A program made the position numbers and the translations under genes. A stretch of 31,862 nucleotides of DNA. It comes from DASVDK01 sp036381125 [NCBI: Thermodesulfobacteriota bacterium] (GTDB lineage: Bacteria; DASVDK01). The notes under the pieces were generated by a model. That model saw only the letters and a list, made by a program, of their open reading frames with translations, ran no database searches and was not told the DNA's origin. This document shows, piece after piece, positions 10,672 to 18,831 of the stretch. The stretch's first letter is position 1. The number at the start of each line of letters is the position of its first letter. The DNA lies in contig DASVDK010000085.1 in assembly GCA_036381125.1 (NCBI GenBank), positions 1 through 31,862 of the forward strand, written 5' to 3'.

Positions 10672-11339
10672 ACGACCTGGGCGCTGCGACCGCCTCCGGC
10701 CCTGCCGGCGGCGAACCAGGCGGTGCGATCGGCAACTTCCGCGCCGGCCACGGTGATGGCGCGGCCGAACCAGGCGGTGCGCCCGTCGATGCCCGTGCCG
10801 GCGACGGCGATGGCGCGGCCGGCAGTGCCGAGGAGGACACCACCGTCCCGCTCCCCCTCGACGCGGCCCCCATGCCGGACCTGTCGCGGCAGGTCATGCT
10901 CGTGCGGGCCGGCGAGGCGCAGGTGGGGATCGTGGTGGGCGAGGTGGCGGCCGTCGCCGAACAGGCGCGGCTGTCCGCCGTGCCGAAGGCGCCGCCGGGG
11001 GTGCTCGGGATCATGAACCACCTCGGGTCGGTCCTCACCGTGGTGAGCCTCGCGGCGATCCTCGGGCTGCCCGAGCCGTCGGCGCCGATCGCGGCGCCGT
11101 TCGTCGTGGTGGTCGAGCGGGGCGAGGACCGCATCGGGCTCAGGGTCGAGCGGGTGGACGGCATCACGCTGACCGTGGACCTCGATCAGGACATCGTGAC
11201 CGACGGGCCGGACGGGCCCGCCGGGCCCCTCACGCGAGGCTGGCTCGCGGTCGAGGGGTCGAGCGTGCGGCTGGTGGACGGGGCCGCGATCGTGGGAGAG
11301 GTGCTCGCGCGCTTCGAGCGGCGCGAGCGCCGCGCCTGA
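10668..11339 (+). CDS. cheW: CheW-like coupling protein with N-terminal repeat extension
   Basis: CheW links receptors to the kinase CheA. The 223-residue product overlaps the receptor stop (ATGA). About 70 N-terminal residues are Gly/Ala/Asp-rich and include two copies of an 18-residue unit encoded by a 54-bp tandem duplication. The CheW SH3-like domain starts near [15 protein letters not shown] and includes [16 protein letters not shown] and the following [13 protein letters not shown] strand, which are characteristic. The extension is unusual, as CheW is normally about 150-170 residues. It may be a flexible tether, though nothing in it suggests a specific function. Confidence 0.88.
   Translation: MNDLGAATASGPAGGEPGGAIGNFRAGHGDGAAEPGGAPVDARAGDGDGAAGSAEEDTTVPLPLDAAPMPDLSRQVMLVRAGEAQVGIVVGEVAAVAEQARLSAVPKAPPGVLGIMNHLGSVLTVVSLAAILGLPEPSAPIAAPFVVVVERGEDRIGLRVERVDGITLTVDLDQDIVTDGPDGPAGPLTRGWLAVEGSSVRLVDGAAIVGEVLARFERRERRA
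10713..10820 (+). repeat. 54-bp tandem duplication inside cheW
   Basis: Units 10713-10766 and 10767-10820 both begin GAACCAGGCGGTGCG and end GATGGCGCGGCC, with divergence in the middle. Both keep the reading frame, giving [18 protein letters not shown] and [18 protein letters not shown]. The substitutions between the copies suggest an old rather than recent duplication. Confidence 0.85.
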
Positions 11340-11373
11340 CCGGGTTTCGCAAGAGGAGGCGGGGACAGGGACC

Positions 11374-11742
11374 ATGCCGACGACTGTACTCGTGGTGGAC
11401 GACGCCGTGTTCATGCGGAACATGATCAAGGACATCTTCTCGAACACCGACTTCGAGGTGGTCGGCGAGGCGGCCAACGGCGTCGAGGCCGTCGAGAAGT
11501 TCCGCGAGCTGCAGCCCGACCTCACGACGATGGACATCGTCATGCCGCTCAAGAGCGGCATCGAGGCGGTGCGCGACATCACCGCGTTCAAGAAGGACGC
11601 GCGGATCGTCATGTGCAGCGCCCTCGGCCAGGAGGCGCTCGTCATGGAGGCGCTCGAGGCCGGCGCGAAGGACTTCATCGTCAAGCCGTTCAACCCGGAG
11701 AAGGTCATCGAGGTGATGCGGCGGGTGGCCGCGGGCGCCTAG
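11374..11742 (+). CDS. cheY: Single-domain response regulator CheY
   Basis: The 122-residue product is a stand-alone receiver domain. The acidic pair D9-D10, phosphoacceptor D54 (TTMDIVMP), S82 and K104 (IVKPF) are all present. It would carry the phosphoryl signal from CheA to an output. Because the next gene encodes a CheB lacking its own receiver, this protein could also act on or with CheB. The motif ELQPDLTTMDIVMPLKSG is typical of the CheY type that works with CheC/CheX phosphatases. AGGAGG at 11354-11359 and ACAGGG just before the ATG are ribosome-site candidates. Confidence 0.93.
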   Translation: MPTTVLVVDDAVFMRNMIKDIFSNTDFEVVGEAANGVEAVEKFRELQPDLTTMDIVMPLKSGIEAVRDITAFKKDARIVMCSALGQEALVMEALEAGAKDFIVKPFNPEKVIEVMRRVAAGA

Positions 11743-11767
11743 GCCCGGCCCCGGGGGGCCCGCGCGG

Positions 11768-12367
11768 GTGGGCGCCTCGGCGCCGGCGCGCTCGGCAGTC
11801 GTCCTCGCCGCGTCGACCGGCGGACCCCGCACGCTGGTCGCCATCGCGGCGCGCCTGCCGAACCCGTTCCCGGCCGCGGTCCTGATCGTCCAGCACATGC
11901 CGCGGGCCTTCGCGGCCGGTCTCGCCGAGCGCCTGACGTCGGTCTGCTCCTTCCCCATCGGCGTCGCCGAGGACGGCGAGCCGATCCTCCCCTCCCGCGG
12001 CTACCTGGCCCCGGGAGGCCAGCACCTCGTCGTCGAGGGCGAGGGTCGAGAGGGGGGTCGCATCGCGCTCCTCGACACGCCGTCGGCCGTCGGCGTGCGG
12101 CCGTCGGCGGACCTCGCGATGGCGAGCGCGAGCGAGGTCTACGGCGCCCGCACGATCGGCGTCGTCCTCTCGGGCATGGGGCGGGACGGCGCGGACGGCG
12201 TGGTGGCCATCAAGGGGCGCGGCGGTCGGGTGATCGTCGAGGCCCCGGACCTCGCGGCGATCCCGTGGATGCCGCGCGCGGCCATCTCGACCGGCGTCGT
12301 GGACGCGGTGCTCCCGGTCGAGGCGATCCCGGACGCGATCACGAGAATGCTCGGACGGCAGGGGTAG
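11768..12367 (+). CDS. cheB: CheB methylesterase domain, no receiver
   Basis: This protein removes methyl groups from receptors, and can deamidate them, opposing CheR. The 199-residue product is only the catalytic domain. The triad is visible as S16 in AASTGGP, H43 in QHMP and D140 in SGMGRDGADG. Canonical CheB has an N-terminal receiver that gates activity; here the frame starts (GTG) only 25 bases after cheY and contains no receiver. The regulation may be split between the two proteins, or the esterase may be constitutive. No strong ribosome site precedes the GTG. The stop is 14 bases before cheA. Confidence 0.92.
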   Translation: MGASAPARSAVVLAASTGGPRTLVAIAARLPNPFPAAVLIVQHMPRAFAAGLAERLTSVCSFPIGVAEDGEPILPSRGYLAPGGQHLVVEGEGREGGRIALLDTPSAVGVRPSADLAMASASEVYGARTIGVVLSGMGRDGADGVVAIKGRGGRVIVEAPDLAAIPWMPRAAISTGVVDAVLPVEAIPDAITRMLGRQG

Positions 12368-12381
12368 GGGCGACGACGGCC

Positions 12382-14331
12382 ATGGATCTCGCGAAGTACC
12401 GGGCCATGTTCGTGACGGAGGCGCAGGAGCACCTCCGGCAGATGAGCGCCGGCGTGCTCGGCCTCGAGCAGGACCCCGGCGACGCCGAGCGCATCCAGAG
12501 CCTCTTCCGCAACGCGCACTCCATCAAGGGGATGGCCGCCTCCATGGGGTACGAGGGGGTGGCGGCGCTCTCCCACCGGCTCGAGGACCTCATGGACCGC
12601 TACCGGTCCGGCCGCCTCGCCGTCGAGCCGACGGCGGTGGACCTCCTCCTCGAGGGGATCGACGCCCTCGCGCATCACGTGCAGGCGATCGCGGACCAGA
12701 AGGACCCCGAGGTCGCGCTCGAGCCGCTGGTCGCGAAGGTGCAGGCGTTCCTGGAGGGCGCCGGCGGGAGCGCACCGGCGCCCGCGGCCGCGCCGGCCGG
12801 CGCGCCCGCACCGCCGCCGGCACGGCCGGCGTCGGCCGCGCCGACCGGGCCGGCCCTCCTCTCGGTCACCGTCCAGATCGAGAAGCACGCCCAGGCGGCG
12901 CGCGTCCGCGCCTTCATGGTCCACCGGCGCCTCGCCGAGATCGGGACCATCGTGGCGAGCGTCCCGTCGGCCGCGGACCTGCGCGCGGGCCAGGGGGACT
13001 TCGACGGCGTCCTCAAGGCGGCCCTCGAGACGGCCGAGAGCCCGGAGGCGGTGCGTCGGGCGATCGCCGCGCTCGCCGACGTCGCCTCGGTCGTCGTCGA
13101 GGCGACCGGCGGCGAGCTCTCGCCGCAGGGCGCCCGGGTGCCGCCGCCGCGGCCCGCGGCGCCGGCGCCCGGCCCGAAGCTCGGCGTGCCGCGCACGGTC
13201 AAGGTGCAGACCGATCTGCTCGACTCCTTCGTGAACCTGGCGGGCGAGCTGCTGGTCGTCGAGAGCCGGCTCAAGGAGGCGACGCGCGACCTCGAGCTGC
13301 CGTCGGTGAAGGACTCCACCTCCACGCTCGGCAAGCTCATCCGCGGCCTCCACGCCCAGCTCATGACGGTCCGGATGATGCCGCTCGCCTCGGTCACCGA
13401 GGCGCTGCCGCGCGTCGTCCGCGACCTCGCGAAGCGGGAGGGCAAGGAGGTCGCCTTCGTCCAGGAGGGGACCGACCTCGAGCTGGACCGCAGCCTCCTC
13501 GAGGAGCTGCCGGACCTCCTGACGCACGTGCTGCGCAACGCGGTCGATCACGGCCTCGAGCGGGCGGACGAGCGCGAGGCGGCCGGCAAGCCGCGGCGCG
13601 GGCAGATCCGCCTGCGCGCCTTCCGGCAGAAGGACAAGGCGGTCGTGCAGATCGAGGACGACGGCCGCGGCATGGATCCGGCCCGGCTCAGGGCCAAGGC
13701 GGTCGAGCGGGGCCAGATCACCCCGGAGCAGGCCGCGGCCATGAGCGACGCCGAGGCGCTCCACCTTTCCTGTCTCCCCGGCCTCTCCACCGCCGGGCAG
13801 GTGACCGACGTGTCGGGCCGGGGGGTCGGCATGGACGCGGTCAAGAGCCGCGTGGAGGGCCTCGGCGGCTCGCTGCACATCGACTCGCGCGTCGGGCGGG
13901 GGACCCGGATCTCGCTCCACCTGCCGACGAGCGTCGCGATCGTCCAGGTGCTGCTCCTCGGCATCGACGACGAGGTCTTCGCGATCCCCGTGACCCGCGT
14001 GCTGCGCACGCTGGAGCTGACCCCCGGGGAGGTCGAGCAGCGCGGCCGTCAGCTCCTGTTCCGGTACGGCGAGGAGAGCGTGCCGCTCCTCTCGCTGCGG
14101 AAGATCCTGAGGCTGCCGGCCCCGGAGACCCGGGGCCGCTTCCTGTCGGTGGCCGTCGTCCCCGTGCGGCAGCGCACGGTGGGGCTCGTGGTGGACCGGT
14201 TCGTGGGACAGCAGGAAGCGTTCATCAAGCCGCTGCCGAGGCCGCTGGCCTCGATCGACGGCGTCGCGGGCGTGACGATCCTCGGCGACGGGCGGGCGGT
14301 CTTCCTCCTCGACTCGGAGAACCTCTTCTGA
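12382..14331 (+). CDS. cheA: Chemotaxis histidine kinase CheA
   Basis: CheA is the central kinase of the array and phosphorylates CheY. The 649 residues show P1 with phosphorylatable H46 (NAHSIKGMAASMG) and a Pro/Ala linker near 130-155. A P2-like response-regulator-binding domain follows (about 158-245), then a second Pro linker. P3 dimerisation begins near VKVQTDLLDSFVNLAGELL. P4 has the N box (N386 in LRNAVDHGLE), the G1 box (EDDGRGMD) and the F/G2 region with DVSGRGVGMDAVKSR and GRGTRISLHLP. A P5 CheW-like domain ends the protein. All catalytic boxes appear intact. The stop overlaps the cheC start (TGATG). Only one phosphotransfer domain is present, as in flagellar-type CheA. Confidence 0.96.
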   Translation: MDLAKYRAMFVTEAQEHLRQMSAGVLGLEQDPGDAERIQSLFRNAHSIKGMAASMGYEGVAALSHRLEDLMDRYRSGRLAVEPTAVDLLLEGIDALAHHVQAIADQKDPEVALEPLVAKVQAFLEGAGGSAPAPAAAPAGAPAPPPARPASAAPTGPALLSVTVQIEKHAQAARVRAFMVHRRLAEIGTIVASVPSAADLRAGQGDFDGVLKAALETAESPEAVRRAIAALADVASVVVEATGGELSPQGARVPPPRPAAPAPGPKLGVPRTVKVQTDLLDSFVNLAGELLVVESRLKEATRDLELPSVKDSTSTLGKLIRGLHAQLMTVRMMPLASVTEALPRVVRDLAKREGKEVAFVQEGTDLELDRSLLEELPDLLTHVLRNAVDHGLERADEREAAGKPRRGQIRLRAFRQKDKAVVQIEDDGRGMDPARLRAKAVERGQITPEQAAAMSDAEALHLSCLPGLSTAGQVTDVSGRGVGMDAVKSRVEGLGGSLHIDSRVGRGTRISLHLPTSVAIVQVLLLGIDDEVFAIPVTRVLRTLELTPGEVEQRGRQLLFRYGEESVPLLSLRKILRLPAPETRGRFLSVAVVPVRQRTVGLVVDRFVGQQEAFIKPLPRPLASIDGVAGVTILGDGRAVFLLDSENLF

Positions 14332-14945
14332 TGGCGATCTCCAAGCTCACGTCGCTCCACCTCGACACGCTGCAGGAGATGTCCAACATCGGCGTCGGGC
14401 AGGCGGCCACCGCCCTGTCCCAGCTCCTGCGGCGGCGCATCGACATCCGGATCCCGCGCGTGGCGGTGACCCCCTTCAAGCACGCGGCCGACGGCTTCGG
14501 CGGCCCCGAGTCGCCGGTCGCCGCGGTCGCCCTCCGGATGGGCGGCGATGCGCAGGGGCACGTGCTGCTGCTCTTCGAGCCGGCCTCGGCGTCGCGGATG
14601 GCCGGCGTCCTCACGGCGGGCCCGGGCCAGACCGCGGACCTCGCCGACCCGATGGCGCGCTCGGTCCTCCAGGAGGTCGGCAACATCCTCGCCTCGGCCT
14701 ACCTGAACGCCCTCGGCCGCCTCACGGGGCTCGTGCTGCTCCCCTCGATCCCCGTCTTCGCGCACGACATGGTCGGCGCGGTCGTGGACACGGCGCTCAT
14801 CGAGCAGGGCGAGGCCGGCGACGTGGCGCTCGTCATGGAGACGACCTTCGACGTCGAGGGCGAGGCGGTCGCCGGCCAGATGCTGCTCCTGCCCCACCCG
14901 CAGTCGCTCGAGCGGATCTTCCGCGCCGTGGGGGTGACGCTGTGA
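14331..14945 (+). CDS. cheC: CheC-type CheY-P phosphatase
   Basis: CheC dephosphorylates CheY-P and binds CheD in a feedback loop. The 204-residue protein keeps both active-site helices: E16/N19 in LQEMSNIGVGQAATALSQLL, and E115/N118 in LQEVGNILASAYLNAL. Two sites fit CheC rather than CheX, which has one. There is no CheZ in the window, so this is the likely signal terminator. The start overlaps the cheA stop by one base. A 100-base gap without a gene separates it from cheD. Confidence 0.93.
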   Translation: MAISKLTSLHLDTLQEMSNIGVGQAATALSQLLRRRIDIRIPRVAVTPFKHAADGFGGPESPVAAVALRMGGDAQGHVLLLFEPASASRMAGVLTAGPGQTADLADPMARSVLQEVGNILASAYLNALGRLTGLVLLPSIPVFAHDMVGAVVDTALIEQGEAGDVALVMETTFDVEGEAVAGQMLLLPHPQSLERIFRAVGVTL

Positions 14946-15045
14946 AGCGGCGCGGAGGCGAGCGGCCACCCGCCCACCCGTCGGCGCGAGGCTCGGAGGG
15001 CCGCCGGAGTGCGGACGCCGGCCGCGAGCCGCTGGAGGCCACGCT

Positions 15046-15591
15046 GTGAGGCGGGAGATCACCGGCTCGCCGTTCGCCGCGGCCGCGGACGCGTCCGGGA
15101 CGGCGGTGACCGTGCATCGGGTCGGCATGGGCGAGTACCGGGTGGACGCGGCCCCTCACCGGCTGCTCGCCTTCGGCCTCGGCTCCTGCGTCGGCGTCTT
15201 CCTCTACAGCCGCGACGCGGCGGTGGGAGGGCTCGCCCACGTGATGCTCCCCGAGGGGGCGCACCTCCGGCGCGGGACGGCTCAGCCGGCCAAGTTCGCG
15301 GACCTCGCCCTCGATCTCATGATCGGCGAGCTTGCGCGGCGGGGCGCGCGCGCCGACCGGCTGTCCGCCAAGATCTTCGGCGGCGCTAACATGTTCCCGA
15401 TGATCGAGACGATCGGGCGGGCCCCGATCGGCGAGCGCAACGTCGCGGCGGTGCGGGAGGCGCTCGCGCGCGCCGGCATTCCGATCGAGGCGGCCGAGAC
15501 GGGCGGGGAGTTCGGCCGCACGGTCGAGGCGGACCTGGCCACCGGCATCGCCACGGTCAAGGCCTGGAACCGTCCTACCCTCAAGGTCTGA
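15046..15591 (+). CDS. cheD: Chemoreceptor glutamine deamidase CheD
   Basis: CheD converts specific receptor glutamines to glutamates and is held by CheC. The 181-residue product has the catalytic Cys at C48 (FGLGSCVGVFLY) and His at H65 (GLAHVMLP), 17 residues apart as in Thermotoga CheD (C27/H44). The position of the third catalytic residue there (T21) is Ala42 here. Later motifs KIFGGANMF and IGERN are also family-typical. The GTG at 15046 has GGAGG (15033-15037) 8 bases upstream. The first 20 residues are not conserved-looking. It is followed by larB after 51 bases. Confidence 0.93.
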   Translation: MRREITGSPFAAAADASGTAVTVHRVGMGEYRVDAAPHRLLAFGLGSCVGVFLYSRDAAVGGLAHVMLPEGAHLRRGTAQPAKFADLALDLMIGELARRGARADRLSAKIFGGANMFPMIETIGRAPIGERNVAAVREALARAGIPIEAAETGGEFGRTVEADLATGIATVKAWNRPTLKV

Positions 15592-15642
15592 CGCCGGGGC
15601 CCTCCGGCCCGACCGCCGGCGAGCCGCAGGGGCCGGGAGCCT

Positions 15643-16446
15643 ATGCGAGGAGCGGTGAGGAAATCGAAGGCCTCCGCGGACGACGCCCGTACCCGCCTCG
15701 AGCGGCTCCTCGAGCAGGTGCGCGGCGGCCGGGTGTCGGTGGGCGAGGCGGCCGATCGCCTCGCGTCGATCTCCGCGCACGGCGAGGACCTCGGATTCGC
15801 CCGCGTCGACCACCACCGCGCGCTGCGGCGCGGCCACCCCGAGGTGATCTTCGGCGAGCCGAAGACGGCCGCCCAGATCGCGGCAGTCGCCCGCGCCATC
15901 CTCGCGGCCGGCAGCAACGTCCTCGTCACGCGCCTCGACAGCCGGAAGGCTCGCGCGGTGGGGCGCGCCATCAGGGGCTTCCGTTACCACCCCGAGGCGC
16001 GGCTCGGGATCTGCGCGAGGCACCCGGCGCCCGACGCCGGGCGGGCGACGGGCACCGTGGCCGTCGTCGCCGCCGGCACGTCCGACCTGCCGGTGGCCGA
16101 GGAGGCGGCCCTGACGGCGGAGGCGTTCGGCCACCGGGTGGATCGGGTCTACGACGTGGGCGTGGCCGGCCTCGGCCGCCTCCTCGGCGAGGAGGCGCGA
16201 CTCAGGGCGGCGCGCGTGCTCGTGGTCGTCGCCGGCATGGAGGGGGCGCTCCCCTCCGTCGTCGCCGGTCTCGTGGACAAGCCGGTCGTGGCCGTCCCCA
16301 CCTCGGTGGGGTACGGGGCGGCCTTCGGCGGCATCGCCGCCCTCCTCGGGATGCTCAACGCGTGCGCGCCGGGCGTGGCGGTGGTGAACATCGACAACGG
16401 CTTCGGCGCCGGCTACCTGGCCGCGCAGATCAATCGCCTCCGATGA
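15643..16446 (+). CDS. larB: LarB, nickel-pincer cofactor precursor synthase
   Basis: LarB carboxylates the pyridinium ring of nicotinic acid adenine dinucleotide and releases AMP, the first step to the nickel-pincer nucleotide of lactate racemase and related enzymes. The 267-residue protein is PurE-like. Features are the LDHHRALR-like motif (VDHHRALRRGHPEVIFG), AAGTSDLPVAEEAA, GMEGALPSVVAGLVDKPV and VGYGAAFGG. C241 in LNACAPGVAVVNIDNGFGAG is the probable catalytic Cys. A GGGAG lies 3 bases before the ATG; an in-frame GTG at 15655 is an alternative. The stop overlaps larC (ATGA). No larA or larE homologue is in the window. Confidence 0.93.
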   Translation: MRGAVRKSKASADDARTRLERLLEQVRGGRVSVGEAADRLASISAHGEDLGFARVDHHRALRRGHPEVIFGEPKTAAQIAAVARAILAAGSNVLVTRLDSRKARAVGRAIRGFRYHPEARLGICARHPAPDAGRATGTVAVVAAGTSDLPVAEEAALTAEAFGHRVDRVYDVGVAGLGRLLGEEARLRAARVLVVVAGMEGALPSVVAGLVDKPVVAVPTSVGYGAAFGGIAALLGMLNACAPGVAVVNIDNGFGAGYLAAQINRLR

Positions 16447-17696
16447 AGGTCGCGTACCTGGACACCTTCGCGGGGATCTCCGGCGACATGACGGTCGGGG
16501 CGCTCGTCGCCCTCGGCGTGCCGCTCGACGCCGTCCGCGAGGCGCTCGCCGCCCTGCCGATCTCGGGCTACCGGCTCGAGACGCGGCGCGTCGAGCGGAG
16601 CGGCATCGCGGCCGTCAAGTTCGACGTGGTCGTGGAGGGCGACGACCACGCGCACGAGCACGGTCACGCGCACGAGGGCGGCCACGGGCACCGGCCGTAC
16701 GCGGAGATCCGGCGGATGCTCGCCGAGGCGCCCCTCGCGCCGGGAGCCCGCGAGCGGGCGGAGCGGATCTTCGCGCGCCTGGCCGAGGCCGAGGGCCGGG
16801 TGCACGGCGTGCCGGCCGACGCGGTGACCTTTCACGAGGTCGGCGCGATCGACTCGATCGCCGACGTCGTCGGGGCCGCGGTCGCGCTCGACTGGCTCGG
16901 CGTCGAGCAGGTCGCGTCGGCGCCGCTGCCGCTCGGTCGAGGGCTCGCGCCCTCGCGCCACGGTCCGCTGCCGCTGCCGCCGCCGGCGGTCGTCGAGCTC
17001 TGCCGCGGGCTCGCGGTCGTCGCGGCGCCGGCCGACGCGGAGCTCGTCACGCCCACGGGGGCCGCCATCGTCGCGGCGCTCGCCGGACCCGGCGGGGTGG
17101 GGCCGATGCCGGCCATGACGGTCGAGGCGGTCGGCTACGGCGCCGGCACGCGGGAGTTCCCCGGGTTCCCCAACCTCCTCCGGGTCGTCGTCGGCGAGGC
17201 CGCGGCGCCGGGCGCCGACCGCTTCGGCCGGGAGCGCGCGATCGTCGTGGAGACCAACCTCGACGACATGAACCCCCAGCTCTTCGAGCCGCTCGCCGCG
17301 CGCCTCGCGGAGGCCGGGGCGCTCGACGTGACGCTGACGCCGGTGCAGATGAAGAAGGGCCGGCCGGGGGTCACCGTCCAGGCCATCTGCCGGCCGGGCG
17401 ACGCCGACCGGGTGGCGGCCGCGCTCTTCGTCGAGTCCACCGCCATAGGCGTCAGGACCTACGAGGTGCTCCGCGCCACGCTTCGCCGCACGCTGCGGCG
17501 CGTGGCGACGCCGTACGGGGAGGTGGCCGTCAAGGTGAGCGGCGACCGGGTCGTCCGCAACGCGCAGCCCGAGTACGAGGCGTGCCGCGCGGCGGCCGCC
17601 GCGCACGGCGTGGCGGTCAAGGCGGTCCACGCCGCCGCGCTCGCGGCCGCGCTCGCCGCCTGGCCGCCCGGCAGCCCGTTCCCGGAGGGGCCGTGA
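16443..17696 (+). CDS. larC: LarC, nickel insertion protein for the pincer cofactor
   Basis: LarC uses CTP to insert nickel into the bis-thiocarboxylate pincer nucleotide. The 417-residue product begins MKVAYLDTFAGISGDM, typical of the family. It has a His-rich loop with seven histidines between residues 69 and 83, a probable nickel reservoir. FHEVGAIDSIADVVGAA, PTGAA and the C-terminal VETNLDDMNPQ and QMKKGRPG motifs follow. In Lactobacillus larC is split and joined by programmed frameshift; here it is one continuous frame. The start overlaps larB and the stop overlaps the hybrid kinase (GTGA), so all three are probably made together. Confidence 0.94.
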   Translation: MKVAYLDTFAGISGDMTVGALVALGVPLDAVREALAALPISGYRLETRRVERSGIAAVKFDVVVEGDDHAHEHGHAHEGGHGHRPYAEIRRMLAEAPLAPGARERAERIFARLAEAEGRVHGVPADAVTFHEVGAIDSIADVVGAAVALDWLGVEQVASAPLPLGRGLAPSRHGPLPLPPPAVVELCRGLAVVAAPADAELVTPTGAAIVAALAGPGGVGPMPAMTVEAVGYGAGTREFPGFPNLLRVVVGEAAAPGADRFGRERAIVVETNLDDMNPQLFEPLAARLAEAGALDVTLTPVQMKKGRPGVTVQAICRPGDADRVAAALFVESTAIGVRTYEVLRATLRRTLRRVATPYGEVAVKVSGDRVVRNAQPEYEACRAAAAAHGVAVKAVHAAALAAALAAWPPGSPFPEGP

Positions 17697-18811
17697 CCGA
17701 GCGAGCGCCCGCCGCCCCGCGCCCGCGGATCCTGGTCATCGACGACGAGGCGGCGATCCGCGAGATCGTCCAGCGCCTCCTCGCGCAGGAGGGGTACGAC
17801 GTCGTCGCGGCCGGCGATGCGGCCGCTGCCTCGGCGCTCATCGCCGGGCGTCACTTCGACGCGATCGTGACCGACGTCCGGATGCCGGGCATCTCCGGAC
17901 TCGACCTCCTGGCCGACCTGAAGCGCAACAACCCCGACGCCGTCGTCGTCGTCATGACCGGGTACGCGGACATGGACATGGTGCTCGCGGCGCTCCGGGC
18001 CGACGCGGACGACTTCGTCGTGAAGCCGATCAACGCGCCGGCGCTCGCGGCGGTGCTCCGGCGCGCCATCGACCGGCGCGACCTCCGGGCGGACCTTGCG
18101 GCGCTCAGGCTCTCCACCTGCGCGCGCGACCGGTTCCTGGGGCTCGTCTCCCACAAGCTCAACACGCCGCTCGCCTCGGTGCTCCTCTTCCTCGACTCGC
18201 TCGCCGAGGAGACGTCACCCGCCCGGCAGGCCGCGCTCCTGCACGACGGCCTGCCCGAGGCCAGGAAGGCGGCCGGCGTCCTGCGCGACCTCATCGCCGA
18301 GCTCCTGCGCGTCGCCGAGGCGGTCGGGCCCGAGCCGCCGGCGGCGGCCGCGCCGAGCGTCCCGATCCCGCTCGACTCGATCCTCGGCGAGCTGGCCGCC
18401 GAGGCTCGCGCCGCGGGCGCGGCCCGGGGGATCCGCGTGACCGTGGCCGGCTCGGCCGGCCTCTCGGTCGTGGCGGCGCGCGACCGGCTCCGCCGCGCCC
18501 TCCACGAGCTGGTCGACAACGCCGTCAAGTTCAACCGGGACGGCGGCGAGGTGCGGATCGGGGCGGCGCCGGCCGCGGCCGGCGAGGTGGAGGTGCGCAT
18601 CGCCGACACCGGCCCCGGCATCCCCGACGCCGAGCTGCCGAAGGTCTTCGAGCCGTTCCAGCAGGTCGACCCCGGCTTCACCGGCCAGGTGCCCGGTCTG
18701 GGCCTCGGCCTGGCGCTCGCCCGCAGACTCCTCGAGGCCGACCGCGGCCGCCTGATCCTCGCCTCGTCATCCGATGGGACCGTAGCCACCGTCACGCTGC
18801 CGAGCGCCTGA
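17693..18811 (+). CDS. Receiver-histidine kinase hybrid
   Basis: The 372-residue soluble protein has an N-terminal receiver with D17-D18, phosphoacceptor D61 (VTDVRMP) and a KPI segment. A HisKA-like dimerisation helix follows with H154 in SHKLNTPL, and a C-terminal HATPase with an N box (HELVDNAVKFN), DTGPGIPD and a GLGLGLALAR G2 box. No membrane segment or PAS domain is visible. Phosphorylation of the receiver probably gates the kinase; CheA upstream is one possible phosphodonor. The GTG start overlaps the larC stop by four bases. No partner regulator follows; the next gene is mreB behind its own promoter. The H box differs slightly from the usual SHELRTPL. Substrate and signal are unknown. 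Confidence 0.9.
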   Translation: MTERAPAAPRPRILVIDDEAAIREIVQRLLAQEGYDVVAAGDAAAASALIAGRHFDAIVTDVRMPGISGLDLLADLKRNNPDAVVVVMTGYADMDMVLAALRADADDFVVKPINAPALAAVLRRAIDRRDLRADLAALRLSTCARDRFLGLVSHKLNTPLASVLLFLDSLAEETSPARQAALLHDGLPEARKAAGVLRDLIAELLRVAEAVGPEPPAAAAPSVPIPLDSILGELAAEARAAGAARGIRVTVAGSAGLSVVAARDRLRRALHELVDNAVKFNRDGGEVRIGAAPAAAGEVEVRIADTGPGIPDAELPKVFEPFQQVDPGFTGQVPGLGLGLALARRLLEADRGRLILASSSDGTVATVTLPSA

Positions 18812-18831
18812 TCCGTGCTAGGAGTCCGGCT

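Noticed and set aside
14936-15055. Repeated ACGCTGTGA at the ends of cheC and around the cheD start as a duplication
   Set aside because: The match is only about 9 bases with little flanking similarity; likely chance.
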